A stretch of 38,083 nucleotides of DNA from Candidatus Limnocylindria bacterium (lineage in GTDB: Bacteria; Chloroflexota; Limnocylindria; QHBO01): positions 1 to 38,083 of the forward strand of contig JASLBU010000218.1 in the NCBI GenBank assembly GCA_030146365.1, given 5' to 3'. Below are positions 15,545 to 24,049 of this stretch, piece after piece (the first letter of the stretch is position 1; the number at the start of each line of letters is the position of its first letter). Made by a program: the position numbers and the translations under genes. The notes beneath the pieces are model-generated. The model was given only the letters and a program-made list of their open reading frames with translations, did no database searches and was not told the DNA's origin.

Positions 15545-16084
15545 ATGCGAGCGCTGCGCTGGCTGTTGGTGCCGATCGTCGTCATGCCACTCGCCTGGCT
15601 GCTGTTCCAGGGGTTCGGACGTGACCCGCGCGAGGTGAGCTCGCCCCTCATCGACCGGGCGGCGCCGAACTGGGCGCTCGAAACGCTGGACGGCGAGACC
15701 CTTCGCAGCGACGAGCTGGCCGGCCGCCCGTACCTGGTCAACTTCTGGGCCAGCTGGTGCGTGCCCGCCTGCGTCGACGAGCACCCCGTGCTGGCCGCGG
15801 CGCACGACTCGTACGGTGACGAGGTCGTCATCGTGGGCGTGCTCTACCAGGACGACCCCGCGGCGGCGCGGGCGTTCCTCGACCGCTACGGCGACGCGGG
15901 ATACGTTCACGTCATCGATGCGGCCGGCTCGCTCGCGATCGACTTCGGCGTGACCGGGCCACCCGAGACGTTCTTCGTCGATGCCGACGGCATCGTGCGC
16001 GCCAGGCAGTTCGGGCCGTTGACCGACGAGCTCATGGCTCGGCACCTGGACGCCGTGCTCCGGCCGGCCGCCGCCGTCCGATGA
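15545..16084 (+). CDS. ccmG: Thioredoxin-like CcmG/DsbE protein with altered CxxxC active site
   Basis: A protein of 179 residues with an N-terminal anchor (about 5-23) and a thioredoxin/TlpA fold. The family context is intact: YLVNFWASWC before the active site, EHPVL after it, and the cis-proline region GVTGPPETFFVDADG. The active site reads W-C72-V-P-A-C76, so three residues separate the cysteines instead of two. The residues on both sides align normally, so it looks like a one-codon insertion within CxxC. CcmG normally reduces apocytochrome or CcmH disulfides. CxxxC is the spacing of copper-binding Sco proteins, so its redox behaviour may differ. Operon position between ccmF and ccmH makes the CcmG name firm. 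Confidence 0.92.
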   Translation: MRALRWLLVPIVVMPLAWLLFQGFGRDPREVSSPLIDRAAPNWALETLDGETLRSDELAGRPYLVNFWASWCVPACVDEHPVLAAAHDSYGDEVVIVGVLYQDDPAAARAFLDRYGDAGYVHVIDAAGSLAIDFGVTGPPETFFVDADGIVRARQFGPLTDELMARHLDAVLRPAAAVR

Positions 16085-16554
16085 CTCGTTGGCTGCCCGG
16101 GTTCGCGCTGGGACTCGCAGTGGCGGCCGTCGCCCTGGTGGCCCTCGCGAGCGGGGCCGGCACGGGGCCTCGGACACCGGCCGAGCGGTCCGCGGCGCTG
16201 GCCGCGGAGCTGCGCTGCCCGGACTGCCAGGGCCTCTCCGTGGCGGATTCGCCCACCGCCTCCGCCGTCGAGATCCGGCGGCAGATCGATGAGCTGATCG
16301 CCGGCGGGGCCTCGGACGAGGATGTCCGCGACCACTTCGTCGATCGGTACGGCGAGTGGATCCTGTTGGCCCCGACCGCGACCGTCGCCTGGCTGCTGCC
16401 GTTCGTGGTGGTGCTCGGTGGCGGGGCGGCGTTGCTCCTGTGGCTGCGATCGCGGGCTCGGCAGGCCGCGCGGCCCGCACCCGCCGTGCCGGCCGTGCTC
16501 GACCCGGTAGAGCGCCGCCGCCTCCGTGACGAGGTCGAGGCCATCGATGCCTGA
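16081..16554 (+). CDS. ccmH: Cytochrome c biogenesis protein CcmH (CycL)
   Basis: A protein of 157 residues with a signal/anchor helix (about 6-26), the redox motif LRCPDCQ (C46, C49) and the following GLSVADS. Helical residues extend to about 95, followed by a second membrane helix (about 104-122) and a basic tail. It keeps the apocytochrome CxxCH motif reduced for heme attachment by CcmF. The start overlaps the ccmG stop (ATGA). Confidence 0.94.
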   Translation: MTRWLPGFALGLAVAAVALVALASGAGTGPRTPAERSAALAAELRCPDCQGLSVADSPTASAVEIRRQIDELIAGGASDEDVRDHFVDRYGEWILLAPTATVAWLLPFVVVLGGGAALLLWLRSRARQAARPAPAVPAVLDPVERRRLRDEVEAIDA

Positions 16555-17410
16555 GTCGCTCCTCCTCGCCGCGGCCCTGGTGATCGGGGGCCTCATCGTC
16601 CTCTGGCCGCTCCGCGGGTCGCGGTTCGATCATGCGGAGGGGGACGACGAGCGCGAGGCGGCCGAGCTTCGGCATCGCGCCGCGCTCGAGGCGCTCCGCG
16701 ACGTCGAGGCCGATCGACGGGCCGGCTCGCTGGACGACGGTGCATATGCGGCCGAGCTGGCCGATGCCGAACGCCGCGCCGCCACGACCCTGCCGACGGG
16801 CGAGCCGACAGCCGCCGCCGCGCAGCCCGGTGGCGGCCGGTCGCATCGGCGTGTGGCGTTGCTGGCCGCCGGCGCGATGGGGGTGGTGGTCGTTGGCGCC
16901 TCGCTGGTGCCTGGCATCGGGGTCGCCAACTCCACGGTCACCAACCAGGCGCTCGCCGACGCGCAGGTCCGGGAAGGGATTCGGCAGGAGCGGATCGGCG
17001 ACCTGCTGGAGGCGCTGGCAGAGGACGGGGAGAACCCCGAGACCCTGTCCGAGCTCGCCGATCTCTACCTGGCCGGCACCAGCCGGGACGATCTGTCGGT
17101 GGCGGCCACGTTGCTCCGCGGGCTCATCGACCTCGAGCCGGACCGCGCCGACGCGTACGAACGGATCATCGCCGCCTACCTGCGGGCCGGTGACCATGCC
17201 AACGCGCGCGCGGCGCTCGATGCCTACGAGCAGGCGCCGACCGCGGATCCGTTGGAGGTCGCGTTCTTCGACGGCATCATCGCCCTGCGCGGGGAGGGCG
17301 ACGAAGCGGCCGCCGGAGCCGCGTTCGACCGCTTCCTGGAGCTGGCTCCCGAGGATCCGAGGGCGGAGATGATCCAAGGCCTGCGCGACGAGGCCGTCCA
17401 GGGCGAGTAG
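16547..17410 (+). CDS. ccmI: CcmI-like TPR protein of cytochrome c maturation
   Basis: A protein of 287 residues whose start overlaps ccmH by 8 bases. Two membrane helices (about 3-20 and 104-125) flank a charged cytoplasmic helical segment (DDEREAAELRHRAALEALRDV), the usual CcmI layout. The outer C-terminal part (about 140-287) has tetratricopeptide-like helical repeats (for example PDRADAYERIIAAYLRAGD). CcmI presents apocytochrome to CcmF/CcmH. It is the last gene of the ccm operon and converges with the MarR gene. Confidence 0.85.
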   Translation: MPESLLLAAALVIGGLIVLWPLRGSRFDHAEGDDEREAAELRHRAALEALRDVEADRRAGSLDDGAYAAELADAERRAATTLPTGEPTAAAAQPGGGRSHRRVALLAAGAMGVVVVGASLVPGIGVANSTVTNQALADAQVREGIRQERIGDLLEALAEDGENPETLSELADLYLAGTSRDDLSVAATLLRGLIDLEPDRADAYERIIAAYLRAGDHANARAALDAYEQAPTADPLEVAFFDGIIALRGEGDEAAAGAAFDRFLELAPEDPRAEMIQGLRDEAVQGE

Positions 17411-17418
17411 GGCCGAAG

Positions 17419-17895
17419 TCAGGCCCCCGCGGGTGCCGGCTCGTCGAACGCCAGCCGATCAAGCAGCTGCTCGAGCTGAGCGAGCTCGTTGGCGCTGAAC
17501 CGGTCGAGGAAGTGCTCGGCCACGCCGCGCAGATGGGTGGGGGACGCGGCGCGCAATCGCTCGATACCGGCCCCTGTGAGCGAGGCCCACTGGCCGCGCC
17601 GGTCGGTGTCGCACGTCACTCGCTCGACCAGGCCGCCGGCCACCAGCCGATCGACCAGCCGAGTGGCGCCCGAGCGTGACAGCAGGAGCTCATCCGCCAG
17701 CTCGCTCATGCGCATGCGGCGGCCCTCGCTGGCCGCCAGCTGCACCAGCACGTCGTAGTCGGTGAGGGCCATGCCCTGCTCCGCCTGGAGCTCGCGCTCG
17801 AGTTCGCGTACCACGCGCGCGTGGGCACGCAGGAACGAGCGCCAGCTCGCCAGGCGCGGGTCGTGTCGCGTCACCGTCCTCGTCAAGGTGGTCAT
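17419..17895 (-). CDS. MarR-family transcriptional regulator
   Basis: A protein of 158 residues with the MarR winged helix: LTDYDVLVQLAASEGRRMRM, then SELADELLLSRSGATRLVDR as recognition helix, then LVERVTCDTDRRGQWASLT as wing with the DxRxxxxxLT pattern. It is divergent from a YceI-like gene across 96 bases that contain two operator-like sites, so it probably represses that gene and itself. The ligand is unknown; the single Cys in the wing region (TCDTDRRG) could allow redox control. Confidence 0.92.
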   Translation of the reverse strand: MTTLTRTVTRHDPRLASWRSFLRAHARVVRELERELQAEQGMALTDYDVLVQLAASEGRRMRMSELADELLLSRSGATRLVDRLVAGGLVERVTCDTDRRGQWASLTGAGIERLRAASPTHLRGVAEHFLDRFSANELAQLEQLLDRLAFDEPAPAGA

Positions 17896-17915
17896 CGAAG
17901 CGTGTGTCCCTCGTC

Positions 17916-17964
17916 AATAGTTGTGAATGCAACCATCCTGCTATATAGTTGCGACATCAATCAT
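17916..17964. promoter_or_regulatory. Tandem MarR-type operators overlapping the yceI-like promoter
   Basis: Two related sites lie 28 bases apart: 17916-17936 and 17944-17964. Each has the core ATAGTTG-N6-CAA (first GTTG-TGAATG-CAAC, second GTTG-CGACAT-CAAT) and they agree at most positions. A plus-strand promoter overlaps both: -35 TTGTGA (17921-17926), 17-base spacer, -10 TATAGT (17944-17949). One site covers each promoter box, a clear repression layout. Confidence 0.65.
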
Positions 17965-17991
17965 ACCGCACGACTGCTCGGAGCCTGAACA

Positions 17992-18570
17992 ATGACCTGG
18001 ACCCTCGATCCCGCCCACTCGGCGGTGACGTTCTCGGTGAAGCACATGATGGTGACCACGGTGCGCGGCAGCATGGCCATCCGTGACTTCGAACTCGACT
18101 TCCGCCCGGACGACCTTGCGGCCTCGGCCGTGAGAGTGGCCCTGGACGCCGCCTCCATCGACACCGGCCAGGACGCGCGTGATCAGCACCTGCGGTCCGC
18201 CGACTTCCTCGAGGCGGAAGCGCACCCGACCATCGACTTCGTGAGCACGCGCATCGAGCCGCGTAGGGGCGACGAGTACGAGATCCACGGGGACCTCACC
18301 ATCCGTGGCGTCACCCGCCCCGTCGTGCTGGCCGCGGAGTACGCCGGAACCGTCGCCAACCTGCAGGGTGGCCAGCGTGCCGCGTTCAGCGCCACCACGA
18401 ACATCGACCGCGAGGACTTCGGCCTCACCTGGAACGTCGCCCTCGAGCAGGGTGGCTGGCTGGTGAGCAAGGAGATCAAGATCCAGATCGACCTCGCAGT
18501 CACCTCGTCGGCGGAAGTGGCCGTCGAGCAGGCGGAGACCGAGGCGGCGCTCGAGGCGGTTCCCGCCTGA
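17992..18570 (+). CDS. YceI-family lipocalin-like protein
   Basis: A protein of 192 residues. The YceI pattern is clear: WTLDPAHSAVTFSVKHMMVT, then FRPDD, RDQHLRSADFLEAEAHPTID, HGDLTIRGVTRPV, and FSATTNIDREDFGLTWN. The fold is a beta-barrel that binds polyisoprenoid lipids. No signal peptide is present, so it is likely cytoplasmic, unlike E. coli YceI. An acidic helical tail (about 170-192) is an addition. GGAG lies 8 bases before the ATG. It is probably controlled by the divergent MarR gene. Confidence 0.92.
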   Translation: MTWTLDPAHSAVTFSVKHMMVTTVRGSMAIRDFELDFRPDDLAASAVRVALDAASIDTGQDARDQHLRSADFLEAEAHPTIDFVSTRIEPRRGDEYEIHGDLTIRGVTRPVVLAAEYAGTVANLQGGQRAAFSATTNIDREDFGLTWNVALEQGGWLVSKEIKIQIDLAVTSSAEVAVEQAETEAALEAVPA

Positions 18571-18598
18571 CCCGCAAACCTCCGGCTAGGATGAGCCG

Positions 18599-20653
18599 AT
18601 GCCGCCTACCTATCCGGCCGCGCCGACCTCCGACCAGGTCGACGACTTCCACGGCGAGTCGATCGGCGATCCGTATCGGCCGCTCGAGGACACGGACGCG
18701 CCCGCGACCCGCGAGTGGATCGCGGCGCAGAACGAGCTGACCGAGGCGCTGCTGGCCGGCGTACCGGCCCGCGGCGCGATCCGGTCACGCCTCGCGCAGC
18801 TGTGGGACTTCCCGCGCGCCGGAGCCCCGTGGCGCCGCGGCGAGCGCTGGTTCCAGCTGCGCAACGCCGGGCTGCAGGACCAGGACGTGCTGTGGACGTC
18901 CGCCGCGCCATATGACCAGGGCACGGCCCTCCTGGACCCGAACGAGCTGAGCCGGGGCGGTACGACTGCCGTCTCGGCCCTCACCGTGAGCGAGAGCGGC
19001 GAGCTGGTGGCCTACGCGCTGAGTGATGCCGGGTCCGACTGGCGGACCTGGCGCGTCCGCCGCACGGACGGTGGCGGCGATCTCGGCGATCGCATCGGCT
19101 GGAGCAAGTTCGCCTCGGCCGCCTGGACCCATGACGACGCGGGCTTCTTCTATGGGCGCTACCCGGAGCCCCCGGCCGACGCGGCATACGACGCCCCCAA
19201 CCACCACATGGAGCTGCGCTATCACCGGCTGGGGACCGACCCGAGCGACGACAGGCTGGTGCTCTCCACGCCTGAGGAGCCTGAATGGGGCTACGAGCCG
19301 ACGGTCACCGACGATGGGCGCTTGCTGGTGATCAGCGTCTGGCGCGGCACGGATCCGGAGAATCGGGTGTTCACCGCCGACCTGAGCGCGGGCGTCGACC
19401 CTGCAGAGGTGCGGCCGCTCATCGCGGAGGCAGATGCGAGCTATGAGCCGATCGGGGCGGTTGAAGGCGCCCTGTTCCTCCTCACCGACGACCAGGCGCC
19501 GCGTGGCCGCGTCATCGCGATCGACCTCGAGGCACCGGACACTCGCCGCGAGATCCTGCCGGAGGGCTCGGACGCGATCCAGCAGGTGAAGCTGGTGGGT
19601 GGCCGGCTCGCCGTGGTTCGACTCCACGATGCGCACCATCGCCTCGCGATCCACGAGCTCGATGGCCGGCACGTCACCGATGTCGAGCTGCCGGGGATCG
19701 GCACGATCGGCGAGCTGGCCGGCCGGCGCAGGGATTCCGAGCTGCACCTGACGTTCATGAGCTTCTTCGAGCCGGCGGCGGTGCTGGCGGTCCGGATGGC
19801 GGATGGAGCGGTCAGCGAGGCGCCGCGTGCCCCATTGGCCTGGGACCCGCAAGACTACGTGACCGAGCAGGTCTTCGTCCGATCGTCGGACGGGACGCGC
19901 ATCCCCTTGTTCCTGAGCCGCCGGCGGGAGCTCGCGCCTGACCGCGACGTCCCGACGCTGCTCTACGGCTACGGCGGCTTCCACATCCCGGTCGGCCCGA
20001 CGTTCAAGCCGGAATGGCTCGCATGGATGGAGCGGGGCGGCCTCCTGGCGACCGCATCGCTGCGCGGCGGCGGCGAGTACGGCAAGGACTGGCACGATGC
20101 CGGCCGGCTCGCGAACAAGCAGAACGTGTTCGACGACTTCGCCGCCTGTGCCGAATGGCTGGCCTCGGCGGAATCGGGCTGGACCCGGGCGGAGCGCATC
20201 GCCATCAGTGGCCGCTCGAACGGCGGCCTGCTGGTCGGCGCGTCGATCACGCAGCGGCCCGGGCTGTTCGGGGCGGCGATCGCCGAGGTCGGGGTGATGG
20301 ACATGCTCCGCTTTCACCGCTTCACCATCGGGTGGGGCTGGACGAGCGACTACGGCTCCGCGGACGAGCCCGAGCAGTTCCGATGGCTCCGCGCGTACTC
20401 GCCGCTCCACAACATTCGGCCCGAAACCGAGTACCCGCCCACCCTGATCACGACCGGGGACCACGACGATCGCGTGGTGCCGGGGCATTCGTTCAAGTTC
20501 GCCGCTGCCCTCCAGGCCTCGCAGGCCGGCGAGGCGCCGGTGGCGATCAGGATCGACACCGATGCCGGCCACGGAGTCGGGAAGCCGGTCGGCAAGCTGA
20601 TCGACGAGCGGGCGGACGTGCTTGCCTTCCTCGAGATGACGGTCGGCCGCTAG
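18599..20653 (+). CDS. Prolyl oligopeptidase family serine peptidase
   Basis: A protein of 684 residues with a beta-propeller domain (about 70-400) and a C-terminal alpha/beta hydrolase domain (about 410-684). The catalytic triad is visible: Ser in SGRSNGGLL, Asp in TTGDHDDRVVPGHS, His in DAGHGVGK. The oxyanion-side motif YGYGGF and the stretch RGGGEYGKDWHDAG are typical. The N-terminus has DDFHGESIGDPYRPLEDTD, the usual opening of this family. It cleaves short peptides after proline in the cytoplasm; no signal peptide is seen. TAGGA lies 7 bases before the ATG. Its stop shares a CTAG with the stop of the opposing kinase gene. Confidence 0.93.
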   Translation: MPPTYPAAPTSDQVDDFHGESIGDPYRPLEDTDAPATREWIAAQNELTEALLAGVPARGAIRSRLAQLWDFPRAGAPWRRGERWFQLRNAGLQDQDVLWTSAAPYDQGTALLDPNELSRGGTTAVSALTVSESGELVAYALSDAGSDWRTWRVRRTDGGGDLGDRIGWSKFASAAWTHDDAGFFYGRYPEPPADAAYDAPNHHMELRYHRLGTDPSDDRLVLSTPEEPEWGYEPTVTDDGRLLVISVWRGTDPENRVFTADLSAGVDPAEVRPLIAEADASYEPIGAVEGALFLLTDDQAPRGRVIAIDLEAPDTRREILPEGSDAIQQVKLVGGRLAVVRLHDAHHRLAIHELDGRHVTDVELPGIGTIGELAGRRRDSELHLTFMSFFEPAAVLAVRMADGAVSEAPRAPLAWDPQDYVTEQVFVRSSDGTRIPLFLSRRRELAPDRDVPTLLYGYGGFHIPVGPTFKPEWLAWMERGGLLATASLRGGGEYGKDWHDAGRLANKQNVFDDFAACAEWLASAESGWTRAERIAISGRSNGGLLVGASITQRPGLFGAAIAEVGVMDMLRFHRFTIGWGWTSDYGSADEPEQFRWLRAYSPLHNIRPETEYPPTLITTGDHDDRVVPGHSFKFAAALQASQAGEAPVAIRIDTDAGHGVGKPVGKLIDERADVLAFLEMTVGR

Positions 20654-21708
20654 GCGGCGCGCGGGACCTCGAGCCAGAAGGTCGAGCCGACGCCCTCCTC
20701 GCTCTCGACGCCGGCCGCTCCCCGATGCGCCTCGGCGATGTGGCGGACGATCGCCAGGCCGAGCCCCGCGCTCCCGCCCAGCTCCATTCCCTCCCGTTCG
20801 CGCGTTCGAGAACGGTCGACCTTGTAGAAGCGCTCGAAGATCCGCCCGCGATGCGCCTCGGGCACGCCGATGCCGTCGTCGGCGACCTGGAAGCGGACCC
20901 GCTCGTCGCCGGCAGCCCAGCCGATGCGCACCTCGCCTCCGGCGTGGCTGTACTTCACGGCGTTGTGCGCGAGGTTGAGCAGCGCCTGGCCGAGGCGTCC
21001 CGCATCCCCGGCGGCGCGCACGTCGCCTCCGCCCGTGGGCGCCGGCAGGCGGCGGACCGTGATCCGCTGGCGCTCCGCGACCGGTCGGATGCGCTCGACG
21101 CATGCCGACACGACCTGCTCCGGATCGAGGGGCTCCAGGGTGAGCGTCGTCTCGCCGCTCTCGATCGTCGAGAGGTCCAGCAGCTCGTCGACCAACTGCG
21201 CCAGGTGGTCGGCCTCCCGCTCGATCTGCGTCGCGAAGTCGCGGAGGGTTGCCACGTCCTCGACCGTTCCCGAGCTCACCGTCTCGGCCAGCAGCTTGAT
21301 CGACGTCAGCGGCGTGCGCAGCTCGTGGCCGATGTTCGCGACGAAGTCACGCCGCACGCGCTCGATGCGCCGCAGGGCCGTGATGTCGTGGAGCGAGAGG
21401 ACCAGTCCGCCGGGAAGCGGCACCGCATCCACGGCGAAGATCCGCGCACCGAGGTGGCCGAGGTCCGCCTCACCGCTCGTGAAGCGGCGCGTCGTCACGG
21501 CCTCGCGCGCCATGGCATCCAGCGGCGCAGACCCGAACGCCGCGATGAGGCTCATGCCGGCCAGGCTGCCCTCGGGGCGATCGGCCAGGGCGGCCGCCTC
21601 AGGGCCCGCCCGCAGGATCCGCAGCGAGTGATCGCACAGGATGAGGAGGTCGCCGCCCCGCCGGCCGAGCAGCGCCTCGAACGCCGCCGCGGCCCCTGGG
21701 TCGTTCAC
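20650..21708 (-). CDS. phoR: PhoR-like sensor histidine kinase, apparently without membrane helices
   Basis: A protein of 352 residues starting at GTG 21708, overlapping the phoB stop (GTGA). There is a PAS-like domain (about 18-112, with LVLSLHDIT near its end), then HisKA with H128 in NIGHELRTPL and HATPase with the N box NLAHNAVKYS, DDGIGVP and GSAGLGLAIV. The PAS-to-HisKA arrangement matches PhoR of the phosphate regulon. The usual N-terminal membrane helices are missing, so the protein should be soluble and depend on PhoU or PstB contacts for its signal. It is the last gene of the pst-pho operon. Confidence 0.88.
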   Translation of the reverse strand: MNDPGAAAAFEALLGRRGGDLLILCDHSLRILRAGPEAAALADRPEGSLAGMSLIAAFGSAPLDAMAREAVTTRRFTSGEADLGHLGARIFAVDAVPLPGGLVLSLHDITALRRIERVRRDFVANIGHELRTPLTSIKLLAETVSSGTVEDVATLRDFATQIEREADHLAQLVDELLDLSTIESGETTLTLEPLDPEQVVSACVERIRPVAERQRITVRRLPAPTGGGDVRAAGDAGRLGQALLNLAHNAVKYSHAGGEVRIGWAAGDERVRFQVADDGIGVPEAHRGRIFERFYKVDRSRTREREGMELGGSAGLGLAIVRHIAEAHRGAAGVESEEGVGSTFWLEVPRAA

Positions 21709-22403
21709 GCCGGCCGCGGGGCGAAGGCGTAGCCGACGCCCCGCACGGTCCGGAAATGGTTGTGGCCGTCCGAGCCGCGGAGCTTCCCGCGCAGCCAGCT
21801 GACATGGACGTCGACGGTTCGTCCGTCGCCGAGGTAGTCGTAGCCCCATACGCGGGCCAGCAGCTGGTCGCGCGTGAAGATGCGTCCCGGTGAGGCGGCC
21901 ATGTGGGCGAGCAGGTCGAACTCCTTGGTGGTGAGATGGACCGCTACGTCGTCGACGGTGACATGCCGATGCGCCACGTCGATCACCACGCTCCCGAAGC
22001 GGAGCTCGTCGGCCTGCTCCGGCGACGCGTCCTCCCGTCGATGGCGCCGCAGGACGGCCTCGATGCGAGCCAGCAGCTCCGGACGGCTGAACGGCTTGGC
22101 GACATAGTCATCGGCGCCGACCTTGAGGCCCACCACGCGGTCGATCTCGTCGCCCTTTGCCGACAGGACGATCACCGGCGTCGTCACGCCCTCCCGGCGC
22201 AGGACACGGAGGACTTCGATGCCGCTCATGCCGGGCAGCATCACGTCCAGCAGGATGAGGTCGTGGCGGTTGCCACGAGCGGCCTCCAGGGCTCCTTCGC
22301 CGTCAGCGGCGGATGCCACCTCGTAGCCCTCTCGCGACAGGTTGAAGGCGAGTGCCTGGCGAAGGGTGGGATCGTCCTCGACGAGCAGCAGGCGCCGTCG
22401 CAT
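21705..22403 (-). CDS. phoB: Phosphate-regulon response regulator PhoB/PhoP (OmpR family)
   Basis: A protein of 232 residues. The receiver domain has D10/D11, phospho-acceptor D53 in LILLDVMLPG and the Lys of YVAKPFSR. The C-terminal winged helix (about 130-228) contains LTTKEFDLLAHMAASPGRIF, RDQLLARVWGYDYLGDGRTV, DVHVSWLRGKL and RTVRGVGYAF. It is located between phoU and phoR in the pst operon and is the likely binder of the Pho-box-like array at 27186-27224. Confidence 0.93.
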   Translation of the reverse strand: MRRRLLLVEDDPTLRQALAFNLSREGYEVASAADGEGALEAARGNRHDLILLDVMLPGMSGIEVLRVLRREGVTTPVIVLSAKGDEIDRVVGLKVGADDYVAKPFSRPELLARIEAVLRRHRREDASPEQADELRFGSVVIDVAHRHVTVDDVAVHLTTKEFDLLAHMAASPGRIFTRDQLLARVWGYDYLGDGRTVDVHVSWLRGKLRGSDGHNHFRTVRGVGYAFAPRPA

Positions 22404-22412
22404 CGGTGACCC

Positions 22413-23105
22413 CTAGGGGTTGAGGTCCTCGACCTGGCCGGTCGCCAGAAAGACGACATCCTCCCCGATGTTGGTGACCCGATCTCCCAGCCGCTCGAGA
22501 TGGTGCGCCGCGAAGAGCATGTGCGTCGTCTGCCGTGCCCGCTCTGGTGCGACCTGCATCAGCTGCATGGCGTCCTCGTACACGCTGTTGTAGAGGTCGT
22601 CGAGCTCGTCGTCGCGCTTCGCGACCCCGCGCGCCGCATCCTCGCTGATGTCGACCAGCGCTCTCATGGCCGCGCGGAGCTGCTCCCGGCAGATCTGCTC
22701 CATGCGCGGGATCTGCTTGAGGATCGGCGTTTCCGGCTCGGAGGCGAGCTGCTGCGCGAGCTTCGCGATGTTCACCGCGTAGTCGCCCATGCGCTCCAGC
22801 TCGGCCGCCGCGTGGTAGAGCGCCAGCAGCTCGCGAACATCGCGCGCCACCGGCGCCTGCGTGGCGATGAGCGTCGTGATCTCCGTGTTCACGTCGCGCT
22901 GCAGGTCGTTCACCGCCTGGTCGTCCCACCTCACCCGGTCCGCCAGCTCCGAGTCGCGTTCGATCAGCGATCGGCCGGCTCGTTCCAGCGCGGTCTCCAC
23001 CTGTGCCCCCAGCCGCAGGACGTCGTCCTTGACCGCATCCAGCGCGCGGTCGAAAGTGGCGCGCGGCCCGCCCCGCGCGACGAGTTGATCGGCTGGTCGT
23101 TCCAT
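22413..23105 (-). CDS. phoU: Phosphate transport system regulator PhoU
   Basis: A protein of 230 residues made of two three-helix PhoU repeats. The conserved ExxxDxxxN-type metal-binding stretches are present in both: ELERMGDYAVNIAKLA and HLERLGDRVTNIGEDV. It links the Pst transporter state to the PhoR kinase. GAGGGAG lies upstream of the ATG. It is positioned between pstB and phoB. Confidence 0.95.
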   Translation of the reverse strand: MERPADQLVARGGPRATFDRALDAVKDDVLRLGAQVETALERAGRSLIERDSELADRVRWDDQAVNDLQRDVNTEITTLIATQAPVARDVRELLALYHAAAELERMGDYAVNIAKLAQQLASEPETPILKQIPRMEQICREQLRAAMRALVDISEDAARGVAKRDDELDDLYNSVYEDAMQLMQVAPERARQTTHMLFAAHHLERLGDRVTNIGEDVVFLATGQVEDLNP

Positions 23106-23120
23106 CGGTCTCCCTCTGCG

Positions 23121-24044
23121 TCAGCCGAAGCGGCCAGTGATGTAGTCCTCGGTGAGGCGGTTCGCGGGTCGCGTGAAGAGCTCCTGGGTCGGCGCCATCT
23201 CCACCAGGTAGCCGGCCCGGTCGTCGCCCATGGTCATGAACGCGGTGTAGTCGCTGACGCGCGCGGCCTGCTGCATGTTGTGGGTCACGATGACGATCGT
23301 GTAGTTCTCCTTGAGCTCCCGCATGAGCTCCTCGATCTTCAGCGTGGCGATCGGGTCGAGCGCCGAGCACGGCTCGTCCATGAGGATCACGTCCGGCTCC
23401 ACGGCGATCGCGCGCGCGATGCAGAGCCGCTGCTGCTGGCCGCCGGACAGGGCCGTCCCCGGCTCGCGGAGCTTGTCCTTCACCTCGTCCCAGATGGCCG
23501 CGCGCCGAAGGGACCGCTCGACGAGCTCGTCCATGCTGCCCTTGTAGCCACCGACCCGCGGACCGAAGGCGACGTTGTCGTGGATCGACTTCGGGAACGG
23601 GTTCGGCTTCTGAAAGACCATGCCGATCCGGCGCCGAACTTCGACCGCGTCGACCCCGTCGGCGTACAGGTCGACGCCGTGGTAGCGGATGCTGCCCTCG
23701 ATGCGCGCCGAGTCCACGAGGTCATTCATGCGGTTGAAGCTGCGGAGCAGCGTGCTCTTCCCGCATCCCGAGGGGCCGATGAGGGCCGTGATCCTGTTGC
23801 GCGGCACCTTCAGGCTGATGTCCCGCACCGCGCGGAACGCCCCGTAGAAGCAGGAAAGGTTCTCGAGCTCGAACACCACGTCGGCCGGCGCAAAGGCCAT
23901 CGCGTCGCTCGGCGGCGCCGCAGCGGGAGCGATCTGCTCCGATTCATCGAGCTCGTGTTCGGTCTGCATGAGCCGTATTGTGGGCGCACTCGGGCCCGAT
24001 GCGCCAGCGGCGCCCAGGTGGCCTGGTTGAGTTTCGACGGGCAT
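23121..24044 (-). CDS. pstB: Phosphate ABC transporter ATP-binding protein PstB
   Basis: A protein of 307 residues. Walker A is GPSGCGKST (90-98), the PstB-typical RMNDL and FQKPNPFPKSI follow, then the signature LSGGQQQRLCIARA and Walker B VILMDEPCSALDP. The body from about residue 55 matches the family. The N-terminal ~50 residues are an unusual Ala/Pro-rich extension. The start at 24044 was chosen because AGGTGG lies 8 bases upstream, only 5 bases past the pstA stop. ATG 23969 (giving 282 residues, nearer the usual ~255-275) is the alternative. Confidence 0.93.
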   Translation of the reverse strand: MPVETQPGHLGAAGASGPSAPTIRLMQTEHELDESEQIAPAAAPPSDAMAFAPADVVFELENLSCFYGAFRAVRDISLKVPRNRITALIGPSGCGKSTLLRSFNRMNDLVDSARIEGSIRYHGVDLYADGVDAVEVRRRIGMVFQKPNPFPKSIHDNVAFGPRVGGYKGSMDELVERSLRRAAIWDEVKDKLREPGTALSGGQQQRLCIARAIAVEPDVILMDEPCSALDPIATLKIEELMRELKENYTIVIVTHNMQQAARVSDYTAFMTMGDDRAGYLVEMAPTQELFTRPANRLTEDYITGRFG

Positions 24045-24049
24045 CCGGG

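Noticed and set aside
15266..17377. Minus-strand open frame of about 700 codons across ccmF-ccmI
   Set aside because: Antisense to four recognisable Ccm genes; Arg/Pro/Gly-rich with no motif.
18785..21103. Minus-strand open frame of about 770 codons across the peptidase gene
   Set aside because: It is antisense to the prolyl oligopeptidase with its complete catalytic triad, has low-complexity Arg/Gly/Ala composition and no domain. Long antisense frames are expected at this GC content.
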